From contig JALVFE010000033.1 of the NCBI GenBank assembly GCA_027030245.1, positions 1-63,089 of the forward strand: a DNA stretch of 63,089 nucleotides. The letters run 5' to 3'. Below, one piece after another: positions 17,994 through 26,138 of this stretch. The stretch is from Melioribacteraceae bacterium (GTDB lineage Bacteria; Bacteroidota; Ignavibacteria; Ignavibacteriales; Melioribacteraceae). The number at the start of each line of letters is the position of its first letter. Position 1 is the stretch's first letter. The position numbers were made by a program, and so were the translations under genes. The notes below the pieces were generated by a model. It searched no databases, was not told where the DNA came from, and saw only the letters and a program-made list of their open reading frames with translations.

Positions 17994-18968
17994 TTGAGAA
18001 ACAATACGTCACTTTCTCTAATAACAAAAAATGAAACAATGAGAACTATTCTGTCAAAAATTGACAGGGTAGTTAATTCGGACAGTTCGATTTTATTAAT
18101 CGGGGAAACGGGAGTTGGTAAAGAGATCTTCTCGGATTACATTCACCGGACAAGTCACAGATCCGAACAACCTTATGTTAAAATTAGTTTGTCGGCAATT
18201 CCTCCGGATTTACTTGAAAGCGAATTATTCGGTCACGAAAAAGGTTCCTACACTAGTGCATCTAATGAGAAGAAGGGATTATTTGAGATAGCAAATAAAG
18301 GCACAATACTTCTTGACGATATAGACGATGTTCCAATGTCGATTCAAAAAAAATTATTGAGGGTTTTAGAAGCCAAAGAAATAATGCGAGTTGGGGGAAC
18401 CGATGTGATCCCTATCGATGTAAGAGTAATTTCGGCTTCCAAAATTGATTTGAAAGAACTTGTAAAACAAAAAAAATTCCGTGCCGATCTTTTTTACCGG
18501 CTAAACGTTGTGCCAATACACATACCACCGTTAAGAGAGAGACGGGACGATATCCCTTTGCTTATTGATCATTTCCTAAAAATATTTTCACAAGGCAAAA
18601 AACTTACTGTATCTAAAGAAGCTTTGAAATTACTGGTTAATTATTCATGGCCCGGAAATGTAAGGGAATTAAAAAACGTTATTAAAAGACAAGCTTTGTT
18701 TACCGAAAAAGTAATTTACCCAAGCAATCTTTCGTTAGAAATTAGAAACGAAAACTCATGGCAAAACCTTCTTAAAAAATGCAACCAGTGTTTTATAGAA
18801 GAGTCGATAAATTTCGAGTCGGTTGTTTCTTGTTTGGAACATAATCTTTTATACAGTGCATTGGAAAAGACAAATGGAAACCAAACACAAGCAGCAAAAA
18901 TTTTAGGATTAAATCTTTCGACATTCAGAGACAAAATAAAAAAGTACAAAAGCAAAAGTATTCCATAA
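17994..18968 (+). CDS. Stand-alone sigma-54 activator (AAA+ plus Fis-type HTH), likely hydrogenase regulator
   Basis: A 324-residue enhancer-binding protein with no N-terminal sensor domain; AAA+ begins almost at once, as in PspF. Walker A is GETGVGKE (37-44), arginine fingers R163 and R169 sit in FRADLFYRL, and a Fis-type helix-turn-helix lies at about 284-316. Two key places are unusual: the sigma-54 contact loop is GSYTSA (84-89) instead of GAFTGA, and Walker B reads ILLDD, with Asp109 for the usual Glu. Three cysteines (263, 266, 280) lie between AAA+ and HTH, recalling the Cys-rich linker of oxygen-sensitive NifA. TTG is taken as start because AAGGGA lies 7 nt upstream. It faces a sigma-54 promoter for the hydrogenase genes. 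Confidence 0.88.
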   Translation: MRNNTSLSLITKNETMRTILSKIDRVVNSDSSILLIGETGVGKEIFSDYIHRTSHRSEQPYVKISLSAIPPDLLESELFGHEKGSYTSASNEKKGLFEIANKGTILLDDIDDVPMSIQKKLLRVLEAKEIMRVGGTDVIPIDVRVISASKIDLKELVKQKKFRADLFYRLNVVPIHIPPLRERRDDIPLLIDHFLKIFSQGKKLTVSKEALKLLVNYSWPGNVRELKNVIKRQALFTEKVIYPSNLSLEIRNENSWQNLLKKCNQCFIEESINFESVVSCLEHNLLYSALEKTNGNQTQAAKILGLNLSTFRDKIKKYKSKSIP

Positions 18969-19004
18969 TAAATAATTGTCCACTTCGTTTCCTCACTTAA
19001 AACC

Positions 19005-19038
19005 TGCGGATTTCCACAAGTAAAAGTGCGGATTTCCA
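19005..19038 (+). promoter_or_regulatory. Two direct repeats, probable activator binding sites (UAS)
   Basis: TGCGGATTTCCA occurs at 19005-19016 and again at 19027-19038, start to start 22 bp, or two helical turns, so both would face the same side of the helix. They lie about 55-85 bp upstream of the -24 element, the usual distance for enhancer sites of sigma-54 activators. The adjacent activator gene ends 36 bp before the first repeat. Confidence 0.6.
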
Positions 19039-19090
19039 TAAATCTAATTTTCGACCGTTTGTTTTCAGCCCGTATCATTGTATTTAACGC

Positions 19091-19105
19091 TGGCATATAA
19101 TTTGC
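19091..19105 (+). promoter_or_regulatory. Sigma-54 (-24/-12) promoter of the hydrogenase operon
   Basis: TGGCATA-TAAT-TTGC fits the sigma-54 consensus TGGCACG-N4-TTGC with exact spacing and with the invariant GG and GC. Transcription should start near 19117, about 20 bp before the first gene. An activator gene and two upstream direct repeats are in the expected places. Confidence 0.8.
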
Positions 19106-19137
19106 CCAATCGTATATAATTATCTATATGAAGACTA

Positions 19138-19350
19138 GTGAGTAAAGATAACCCCGACAAAATTACACTTCTCGGTGAAGTAGTTGAAACATTTGAACAA
19201 AGCGGTAAAAAATATGCAAAAATATTATTCAGGACAGGATATTTAGAAGTATGCGTGGAAAACTTATCGAATACCAATTTGGGCGATAAAGTAAAAATTT
19301 ATGCTCACGTTTCAATCGACAAAGTAACTGATAAATTTATATTTATTTAA
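19138..19350 (+). CDS. Small HypC-like protein at the head of the hydrogenase operon
   Basis: A 70-residue protein with a GTG start, the first gene after the sigma-54 promoter and 19 bp before the small subunit gene. The strand pattern LLGEVVETF, YAKILFRTGYLEVCVENL, LGDKVKIYAHVSI parallels the small barrel of HypC/HupF (compare its GDYVLVHAGFA). It lacks the N-terminal Met-Cys that HypC needs; its single Cys is internal, at about residue 40. A dedicated chaperone for the hydrogenase is plausible, but this is inference and the family is unproven. Confidence 0.6.
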   Translation: MSKDNPDKITLLGEVVETFEQSGKKYAKILFRTGYLEVCVENLSNTNLGDKVKIYAHVSIDKVTDKFIFI

Positions 19351-19369
19351 TAAATGCAAAGGAGGATCC

Positions 19370-20500
19370 ATGAAAATTAATTCCCCTACATATTGGGAAG
19401 CAATGCAGGCAAAAGGGGTTAATAGAAGAGATTTCCTTAAATACTGTGCGTGGCTCGGTGCGTTATTAGGCATTGAAGCCAGCGGTGTAGGTAAAATCGT
19501 ACACGCAATGGAAACCAAAAAGCGATTGCCTGTAATCTGGCTTCACGGTCAAGAATGTACTTGCTGCAGCGAATCATTTATTCGATCTTCCCACCCGGTT
19601 GTTGCTAATGTAATTCTAGATGACATTTCTTTGGATTATACCGAAACTTTAATGGCAGCTTCAGGGTATCAAGCGGAAAAATCTTACCGGGATACAATTA
19701 CCAAATACAAGGGCGAGTATATTCTATGTATGGAAGGTGCCATCCCAACGGGTAACGGAGGAGTTTATTGCTGCATCGGAGGACGTTCAATGGAACAAAT
19801 TCTTAAAGAAGCCGCCGAGGGTGCCAAAGCAATTATCGCTTGGGGCAATTGTGCAACGCACGGGTGTGTTCAAGCAGCAAAACCCAATCCAACGGGAGCT
19901 ACGCCGGTAAGAAAATTAATTAGCGGTAAACCTATTATTAACGTTCCCGGTTGCCCGCCGATTGCCGAAGTTATGACGGGAGTTATTGCCCACGTTCTTA
20001 CATTCGATAGAATTCCCGCTTTGGACAGCATGGGACGACCGAAAGCTTTTTACTCCAGAAGAGTTCACGATTCCTGTTACCGCCGTCCGAATTACGATGC
20101 CGGTCTTTTTGTAGAAACTTTCGACGATGAAAATGCTAAAAAGGGTTATTGTTTATATAAAGTTGGATGCCGTGGTCCCGTAACATATAATTCTTGTGCA
20201 ATAATGAAATGGAATAACGGTGTTAGTTACCCTATTCAATCCGGTCACGGTTGTATAGGATGCAGCGAACAGAATTTTTGGGATAACGGTCCGTTCTACA
20301 AACATTTACCGTCTTTCCCCGGTTTCCCGATTGAAAAAACTGCGGACGATATATGCATTGCGATTGGTGCCGCTACGGCAGCGGGAATTGCCGCTCATGC
20401 AATAACAACAAATATCAGAAAGAGAGCGGAAATAAAAGAAAAAGTTGAAAAAGGAAGAATAAAAAATATAGAAAAAGAAGAGGGGGTGAACAATGGCTAA
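19370..20500 (+). CDS. hyaA: [NiFe]-hydrogenase small subunit, oxygen-tolerant group 1 type
   Basis: A 376-residue iron-sulfur subunit exported by the Tat path (NRRDFLK at 18-24), with a strong AGGAGG ribosome site. It closely resembles E. coli HyaA. The proximal-cluster region has six cysteines: C63, C65, C66 in ECTCCSESF, C161 and C166 in GNCATHGC, and C195 in PGCPP. C65 and C166 are the two extra residues that give the [4Fe-3S] cluster of oxygen-tolerant enzymes. Medial and distal cluster ligands follow (YCLYKVGCRGP, GHGCIGCSE). A weak C-terminal membrane helix (about 338-352) fits membrane attachment to the cytochrome b. It overlaps the large-subunit gene by 8 bp. Confidence 0.95.
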   Translation: MKINSPTYWEAMQAKGVNRRDFLKYCAWLGALLGIEASGVGKIVHAMETKKRLPVIWLHGQECTCCSESFIRSSHPVVANVILDDISLDYTETLMAASGYQAEKSYRDTITKYKGEYILCMEGAIPTGNGGVYCCIGGRSMEQILKEAAEGAKAIIAWGNCATHGCVQAAKPNPTGATPVRKLISGKPIINVPGCPPIAEVMTGVIAHVLTFDRIPALDSMGRPKAFYSRRVHDSCYRRPNYDAGLFVETFDDENAKKGYCLYKVGCRGPVTYNSCAIMKWNNGVSYPIQSGHGCIGCSEQNFWDNGPFYKHLPSFPGFPIEKTADDICIAIGAATAAGIAAHAITTNIRKRAEIKEKVEKGRIKNIEKEEGVNNG

Positions 20501-22211
20501 AAGAATTGTAGTTGACCCGATTACAAGAATTGAAGGTCATCTTAGGATAGAGGCTGAAATAGAAAACGGTAAAATAGTTGACGCTTATAGTGCCGGAACC
20601 ATGGTAAGAGGAATTGAAATTATATTAAAAGGGCGTGATCCGCGAGATGCATGGGCTTTTACCGAACGTGTTTGCGGTGTTTGTACAACCGTTCATGCTT
20701 TAGCTTCTTGTAGAACGGTTGAAAACGCACTCGATATTAAAATACCTCCAAACGCGGAATTGGTACGAAACCTTATGTTTTCCGCCCAGCAAATGCAAGA
20801 TCACGTAATACATTTTTATCATCTTCATGCTTTGGATTGGGTGGATGTTGTTAGCGCATTAAAAGCCGATCCCAAAGAAACCAGCAGAATTGCCCAAAGT
20901 ATTTCCAATTGGGCAAAAAGCAGTCCGAAATATTTCTCCGATCTCCAAAAAAGATTAACCAACTTTGTTAATAGCGGGCAATTGGGAATTTTTGCGAACG
21001 GATATTGGGGTCACCCGGCTTATAAACTTCCGCCCGAAATAAACTTAATCGGTGTCGCTCATTATTTGGAAGCGTTGGAATGGCAAAAGGAAGTTATTAA
21101 AATTCATACCATTCTCGGCGGAAAAAATCCTCACCCCAATTATCTTGTTGGCGGTGCTCCCATATCAATCAATATCGATGAAGCAAATGCATTGAATATG
21201 GAAAGATTAAACATTATTCATAAACAATTAAAAGATGCAAAAGAATTCATTAACCAAGTGTACATTCCCGATATTCTTGCCGTTGCCCCTTATTATCTCG
21301 AATGGAGCAAAATCGGCGGTGGTCTGAAAAATTATTTGGCCTATGGCGATTTGCCTACAAACGGATATAATGATGTTTCCAGCTTTAAACTTCCCCGTGG
21401 AATTATACTTGACAGAAACTTGAACGAAGTAATTGATGTTGACGGTACCGATGAAGAACAAATCAAAGAATACATAGCTCATTCGTGGTATGAATATGAA
21501 GACGGTAGCAGTGGACCCAAACACCCGTGGCATGGTGAAACAAAATTAAATTATACCGGTCCGAAACCACCTTACGAATACCTCGATGTAAAAAATAAAT
21601 ATAGCTGGTTGAAAACTCCGCGATGGAAAGACAAACCGATGGAAGTCGGACCTTTAGCCAGAATGCTGGTTTCATATGCTAAGGGTGTTCCCGAAGTTAA
21701 AGGTTTAATTGATACCGTATTGGGAAAATTGAATGCACCGGCTTCGGTTTTATTCTCGACCTTAGGCAGAACAGCGGCAAGAGCAATAGAAGCTGCGGTT
21801 GTTGCCGATTGGGCTTTGGAATTTTATAACCAACTCATCTCAAACATTAAAAACGGCGATACCCGTATGGCAAATATGGAGAAATGGGACCCTGAAACTT
21901 GGCCGAAAGAAGCGAAAGGAGTAGGTATGACCGAAGCCCCGAGAGGTGCCTTGGCTCATTGGATAAGTATTAAAGATAAGAAAATTGATAATTATCAACT
22001 TGTCGTTCCGACAACTTGGAACGGTTCCCCCCGTGATGCTAACGGGAATCGTTCCGCATTCGAAGAATCATTGATCGGAACTCCGGTCGCCGATCCGGAA
22101 CAACCCTTGGAAATTTTAAGAACTATCCATTCATTCGATCCGTGTCTGGCTTGTTCCGTTCATCTCTACGATGAAAAAGGCACTTATGTTCATAGAGTAG
22201 AAACATTTTAG
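20493..22211 (+). CDS. hyaB: [NiFe]-hydrogenase large subunit
   Basis: A 572-residue catalytic subunit. The four nickel-binding cysteines are C61 and C64 (RVCGVC) and C551 and C554 (DPCLACSVH). The last 15 residues after His557 form the C-terminal extension that the maturation protease removes after nickel insertion. The protein has no signal and is exported by riding with the Tat-tagged small subunit. It oxidises H2 on the periplasmic side. Confidence 0.96.
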   Translation: MAKRIVVDPITRIEGHLRIEAEIENGKIVDAYSAGTMVRGIEIILKGRDPRDAWAFTERVCGVCTTVHALASCRTVENALDIKIPPNAELVRNLMFSAQQMQDHVIHFYHLHALDWVDVVSALKADPKETSRIAQSISNWAKSSPKYFSDLQKRLTNFVNSGQLGIFANGYWGHPAYKLPPEINLIGVAHYLEALEWQKEVIKIHTILGGKNPHPNYLVGGAPISINIDEANALNMERLNIIHKQLKDAKEFINQVYIPDILAVAPYYLEWSKIGGGLKNYLAYGDLPTNGYNDVSSFKLPRGIILDRNLNEVIDVDGTDEEQIKEYIAHSWYEYEDGSSGPKHPWHGETKLNYTGPKPPYEYLDVKNKYSWLKTPRWKDKPMEVGPLARMLVSYAKGVPEVKGLIDTVLGKLNAPASVLFSTLGRTAARAIEAAVVADWALEFYNQLISNIKNGDTRMANMEKWDPETWPKEAKGVGMTEAPRGALAHWISIKDKKIDNYQLVVPTTWNGSPRDANGNRSAFEESLIGTPVADPEQPLEILRTIHSFDPCLACSVHLYDEKGTYVHRVETF

Positions 22212-22220
22212 GAGATGGCG

Positions 22221-22898
22221 ATGGAAAAAAACACAGTATTAAAAAGAGTATATGTTTGGCAATTACCCGTGAGGTTTTATCATTGGTTAAATGCCCTTTG
22301 CATATTAATTTTAGCAATAACGGGTTATATAATCGGGAATCCTCCGGCTATACAAAGCGGAACCGAAGCATTTAAAGGATATTGGTTCGGTACCGTAAGA
22401 TTTATTCATTTCGTTACCGCCTTTGTATTTTTCTTTAATTTCGTTTTTAGAATCTATTGGGGTTTTGTCGGTAACCGTTTTGCCAAATGGAATAATTTTA
22501 TTCCTTTTAAAAAATCGGATTGGAAAGGGATGTTACGCATTATTATGATTGATATTTTACAGAAGGAATCCCGCCCGTTAAGAAAAATCGGGCACAATTC
22601 ACTAGCCGGATTTACTTATTTTATCCTCTTTATAATATTCTTACTGCAAAGTATAACGGGTTTCGGTTTGTATTCAGCCATGAGCACTTCGTGGTTCCCA
22701 AAATTGTTTTCCTGGATAGTTCCGTTTTTAGGAGGCGATCTCCAAGCCCGGCAGTTGCATCATGTTTTGATGTGGTTTTTCATTCTCTTCGCTTTCGTGC
22801 ATGTGTATTTGGTTTTTTATCACGATTATGTTGAAGGCAGGGGAATTATTTCTTCTATGGGCGGCGGTTGGAAATTTATAGAACGGGAAATCAAATAA
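22221..22898 (+). CDS. hyaC: Hydrogenase cytochrome b subunit
   Basis: A 225-residue di-haem cytochrome b of the HyaC/HupC family with four membrane helices. Histidines in FYHWLNAL, FIHFVTAF, LHHVLMWFF and FVHVYLVFYHDY are the haem ligands and quinone-site marks. It takes electrons from the small subunit to the quinone pool. An AGGAG site favours the second ATG (22221) over the ATG six bases earlier. Confidence 0.93.
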   Translation: MEKNTVLKRVYVWQLPVRFYHWLNALCILILAITGYIIGNPPAIQSGTEAFKGYWFGTVRFIHFVTAFVFFFNFVFRIYWGFVGNRFAKWNNFIPFKKSDWKGMLRIIMIDILQKESRPLRKIGHNSLAGFTYFILFIIFLLQSITGFGLYSAMSTSWFPKLFSWIVPFLGGDLQARQLHHVLMWFFILFAFVHVYLVFYHDYVEGRGIISSMGGGWKFIEREIK

Positions 22899-22913
22899 GT
22901 TAACATTTTCATT

Positions 22914-22937
22914 GCGGGATTTTATCCCGCATTTTTA
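22914..22937 (+). terminator. Rho-independent terminator or attenuating hairpin after the cytochrome b gene
   Basis: GCGGGAT-TTT-ATCCCGC followed by ATTTTTAT. The 7-bp GC-rich stem with a T-rich tail lies between the cytochrome b gene and the maturation protease, so the protease may be made by read-through or from its own promoter. Confidence 0.65.
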
Positions 22938-22965
22938 TTATAAAACAATATTTTCCATAAGGTTT

Positions 22966-23421
22966 ATGAATAATAAAATTTTGATCATGGGTATCGGCAA
23001 TGTTTTACTCGGTGATGAAGGAATTGGTGTGCACGTAATTAATTCTCTCAAAAAGAAAACTTTTCCGAATTATGTCGATATTGTTGACGGGGGAACCGGG
23101 GGATTCCACTTACTTTCGTATTTCCACGACTATCCGAAAATGATAATGATTGATGCCACAATGGATGGAAATCCACCTGGCACAATATCCGTGCTTAAAC
23201 CGAAATTTGCATCCGATTTCCCAACAGCATTAAGCGCCCATGATATCGGACTTCGCGATTTGATTGAGACCGCCATAATTTCCAACGGATTACCCGAAAT
23301 CGTTTTAATTACTATTTCCATCGACAGAATTCAAAATATGGTAATGACTCTCTCGCCGGAAGTAAAAAACTCAATTCCGGGTATTATTAGTTTAATACAA
23401 AAAATTTTAAGCAGTTCCTAG
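22966..23421 (+). CDS. hyaD: Hydrogenase maturation endopeptidase
   Basis: A 151-residue member of the HybD/HyaD/HupD protease family. The start MNNKILIMGIGNVLLGDEG has the family glycine pattern with the metal-sensing Glu18, and DGGTGGFHLL and HDIGLRDL (with His) follow. It clips the C-terminal extension of the large subunit when nickel is in place. The ATG at 22966, preceded by AAGG, is chosen over an upstream TTG. Confidence 0.92.
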   Translation: MNNKILIMGIGNVLLGDEGIGVHVINSLKKKTFPNYVDIVDGGTGGFHLLSYFHDYPKMIMIDATMDGNPPGTISVLKPKFASDFPTALSAHDIGLRDLIETAIISNGLPEIVLITISIDRIQNMVMTLSPEVKNSIPGIISLIQKILSSS

Positions 23422-23562
23422 GATTTAAACCACTTATTGAAAAATCATTAATACAAACAGAGAAAATCACTTTCCCAAAGCGGTTATTGTCGTCATTAAC
23501 AATATTATACCGGAAGCATTTTTGTCTTCGCCGTTGTTCCGAGGAATATGTTTAACGATTCG

Positions 23563-23582
23563 AAGCCGGTTACCCGGCTTTT
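23563..23582 (+). terminator. Hairpin with T-tract downstream of the hydrogenase protease
   Basis: AAGCCGG-TTAC-CCGGCTT followed by TT. The perfect 7-bp stem between convergent genes probably ends the plus-strand hydrogenase transcript and may also act on the minus-strand synthetase transcript. Confidence 0.6.
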
Positions 23583-23584
23583 AT

Positions 23585-25231
23585 TCAAGCATATTTTTCC
23601 GCATAAATTTTTCTGAGCAATTTTTTATCGAGCTTACCAACGCTTGTTTTGGGAATTTCTTCTACAAAAATAAAGCGGTTAGGAATTGCCCATTTTTCTA
23701 TTTTACCGGTTTCAACGAAAGACATTAACATTTCGTTAATTGATTTTTCAGCTTCCTCATCAGAAGGTGCGTCTGAGGTTTTAACCGCAAAAGCAACGGG
23801 ACGTTCACCCCATTTTTCGTCGGGAACACCGATTACCGCGGCTTGTGCAACGTACTTACTTTGTTCAATCATATTTTCAAGATCGAGCGAGGATACCCAT
23901 TCGCCTCCGGTTTTTATTACGTCTTTCAGTCTATCGGTAATTTTAAAATATCCGTCTTCGTCTCTGTAAGCGATATCGCCGGTATGCAGCCAACCGTCTT
24001 TCCAAAGCTCTTTGGATTTTTCTTCAACTTTAAAATAACCTCCGGTCAACCACGGAGCGCGGACAACTATTTCTCCGACGTTGCCTTTTCCTCTCGGTTT
24101 TTCATTCATGTTTTCGTCCACCACTTTAAGTTGAACGAGCGGTACCGGGAAACCGGTACGTGTCACCAAATCCAACCTTTCTTCGAAATCGGCGTTTTCC
24201 TTACCTGGTCTTAATGTTGCCAAGGTCAATAAAGGTGCGGTTTCGGAAAGACCGTATCCGCTCATCACTTGTATATTACGTTCCATAGCCTTTCTAGCAA
24301 GAGATTTTGTTAAAGCCGAACCGCCTATTACCACTTTCCAAAATGAGAAATCTAAATTTGCAGTTGCCGGATTATCCAAAATCATCTGGAGAATTGTGGG
24401 AACGCAATGGGAAACGGTCACTCTGTGTTGAAAAATTAGTTTAACCAACAATTCGTCGTACCGGCCGGGATAAATTTGTCTTACGCCCAGCATTGTTGCT
24501 ACATACGGCATTCCCCAAGCGTGAACGTGAAACATCGGAGTTAACGGCATATAAACATCGTGAATGGTTACGGATATCGGATTATTGAAATTTCCGAACG
24601 ACATTGCCAAAACAAGAGAATGCAATACCAATTGACGGTGAGTAAAATAAACGCCTTTTGGATTTCCGGTTGTACCCGTTGTGTAAAACGTAGTTGCAAT
24701 GGTGTTTTCGTCCAATTCGGGAAAGTCGTAATAATCATTTTGTTTTTCAAGCAGTTTTTCGTATTCGCCAACCGTTTCAAATTGCGGTTCATAGTTTTCG
24801 TCGCCGTCCGAGATATAAATTATTTTTTTCACCGTTTCGAAATTTGCTTTAATCTTCATTATTAAAGGTTCAAAATCTTTGTGGACAACGAGAATCTTAT
24901 CTTCGGCGTGATTGATTGTATAAAGCATTTGATCGGGTGAAAGTCTAACATTAACATGATGCAGAATCGCGCCCATCATGGGAACGGCAAAGTAATGTTC
25001 AAGATACCGGTGGCTATCCCAATCAACAACGGCAACCATATCCCCTTTTTCCACGCCTAATGATTCAAGCAGGTTGGCAAGTTTGTTTACGCGTTTGTAA
25101 AAATCGACATAAGTATAGCTGAACGAATCTCGATAAAAGATTTTTTCATCGGGTTTCCAATCCAATACATGATTGAGAAGTTGTTTGATGGTGAGTTGGT
25201 ATTTGTAACCAAAATCAATAAACTTTTCCAT
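23585..25231 (-). CDS. Fatty-acyl-CoA synthetase (AMP-forming)
   Basis: A 548-residue ANL-superfamily ligase. The ATP-binding TTFYTTGTTGNPKGV is at about 180-194, then GYGLSETAP, and the late hinge region YRDEDGYFKITDRLKDVIKTGGEW, with the conserved catalytic Lys near the C-terminus in KTSVGKLDKK. It resembles medium/long-chain enzymes of the AlkK type. It activates fatty acids through acyl-AMP to acyl-CoA; chain length cannot be read. It stands alone, convergent with the hydrogenase operon. Confidence 0.9.
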   Translation of the reverse strand: MEKFIDFGYKYQLTIKQLLNHVLDWKPDEKIFYRDSFSYTYVDFYKRVNKLANLLESLGVEKGDMVAVVDWDSHRYLEHYFAVPMMGAILHHVNVRLSPDQMLYTINHAEDKILVVHKDFEPLIMKIKANFETVKKIIYISDGDENYEPQFETVGEYEKLLEKQNDYYDFPELDENTIATTFYTTGTTGNPKGVYFTHRQLVLHSLVLAMSFGNFNNPISVTIHDVYMPLTPMFHVHAWGMPYVATMLGVRQIYPGRYDELLVKLIFQHRVTVSHCVPTILQMILDNPATANLDFSFWKVVIGGSALTKSLARKAMERNIQVMSGYGLSETAPLLTLATLRPGKENADFEERLDLVTRTGFPVPLVQLKVVDENMNEKPRGKGNVGEIVVRAPWLTGGYFKVEEKSKELWKDGWLHTGDIAYRDEDGYFKITDRLKDVIKTGGEWVSSLDLENMIEQSKYVAQAAVIGVPDEKWGERPVAFAVKTSDAPSDEEAEKSINEMLMSFVETGKIEKWAIPNRFIFVEEIPKTSVGKLDKKLLRKIYAEKYA

Positions 25232-25346
25232 AGAGTTACCTCTTTTGGTTAATAAATAATATTTTAAAGATGTTTCAAAGAGCCGGCTTAATATGTAAAC
25301 AAATTAAGAAATTTATTCTTAAAATTCATTGGGAATAAAAAATAAT

Positions 25347-25653
25347 TTAATGCGGTGAAAATATTTCGGCGAAAAATTGAATTAATGTTAAAAGTCCGAT
25401 TAAAACAGAAATAATAACCAGTACCGATCTTTCCCTAAATTTAACAATACTTACCACTCCGCTGAAAAAAGCTCCGGCGCCGCATATCCAAGCCAAAACA
25501 ACGGGCACGGATAACAGAGGATTAGCAAAAAAAAGTCCGTCCGCCCTTCTGACCGAAAGCGACAAAGATTAAAAATATACCAAAGAAAAAAATGAATAAT
25601 AAAAGAAATGCCAGTGTTTTTTTACCTGCTCCGGTTTTTGGTATGAAATACAT
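25347..25653 (-). pseudogene. Small two- or three-helix membrane protein gene split by a frameshift at a T8 run
   Basis: Two frames join into one sensible protein: MYFIPKTGAGKK..., a first hydrophobic helix, GQKGGRTFF, then in the next frame ANPLLSVPVVLAW, a second helix, VKFRERSVLVI, a third helix and FFAEIFSPH. The break coincides with eight Ts on the coding strand (A8 at 25527-25534); removing one T restores the frame. A GGGGGA ribosome site precedes the ATG. Function is unknown. A sequencing or assembly slip is as likely as a real mutation. Confidence 0.55.
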
Positions 25654-25809
25654 TTGCAGTCCCCCATAAACGATTGTATAAAAAATATTATACAGCAGTG
25701 AAAAATGAATATTTCTCACATGTTAATTAAACATGTGTTGCCGTTGTATTTATTTAAATTTTTAATTTTTCAACTACACACGTTCGGGGAACCGGCTTTG
25801 GAAAATACG

Positions 25810-26012
25810 GAGCAATCTCCTTGACAATCATTCAAAGTAAGTTTACCGTATGCTCCATTTAAGCCTTCGGGATAAACAACGATAAACTTCACTGTTTCTG
25901 CTAAATTCATCCACGGTTAATTAGTGTCTTAAATCCGCTTTCGCCGGTCATATCTTTAATATATATTCCTCCACTGTGCATGAAGTTCGAATACTAACGG
26001 ATTAGAAATATT
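25810..26012 (-). pseudogene. Decayed fragment of a PHB-depolymerase-like esterase gene
   Basis: The minus strand still encodes pieces such as VFELH-GGIYI-DMTGESG and KFIVVYPEGLNG-Y-LT-NDC-GDC, interrupted by stops and shifts. These match residues of the intact esterase lipoprotein encoded near 61-62 kb. Only the middle of the gene survives. The rest of the gap up to the MarC gene is AT-rich with no other feature I can support. Confidence 0.6.
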
Positions 26013-26138
26013 CTTAATACTTTCGGCAATACAAATAGCAGTTTGTTTAAAAATAATTCGAATATTTTTTACAAAAAAAGATTCATAGAAATTATTTTTT
26101 ATTAAAAATACATTCATATTTTATAATAGACTGAAATA

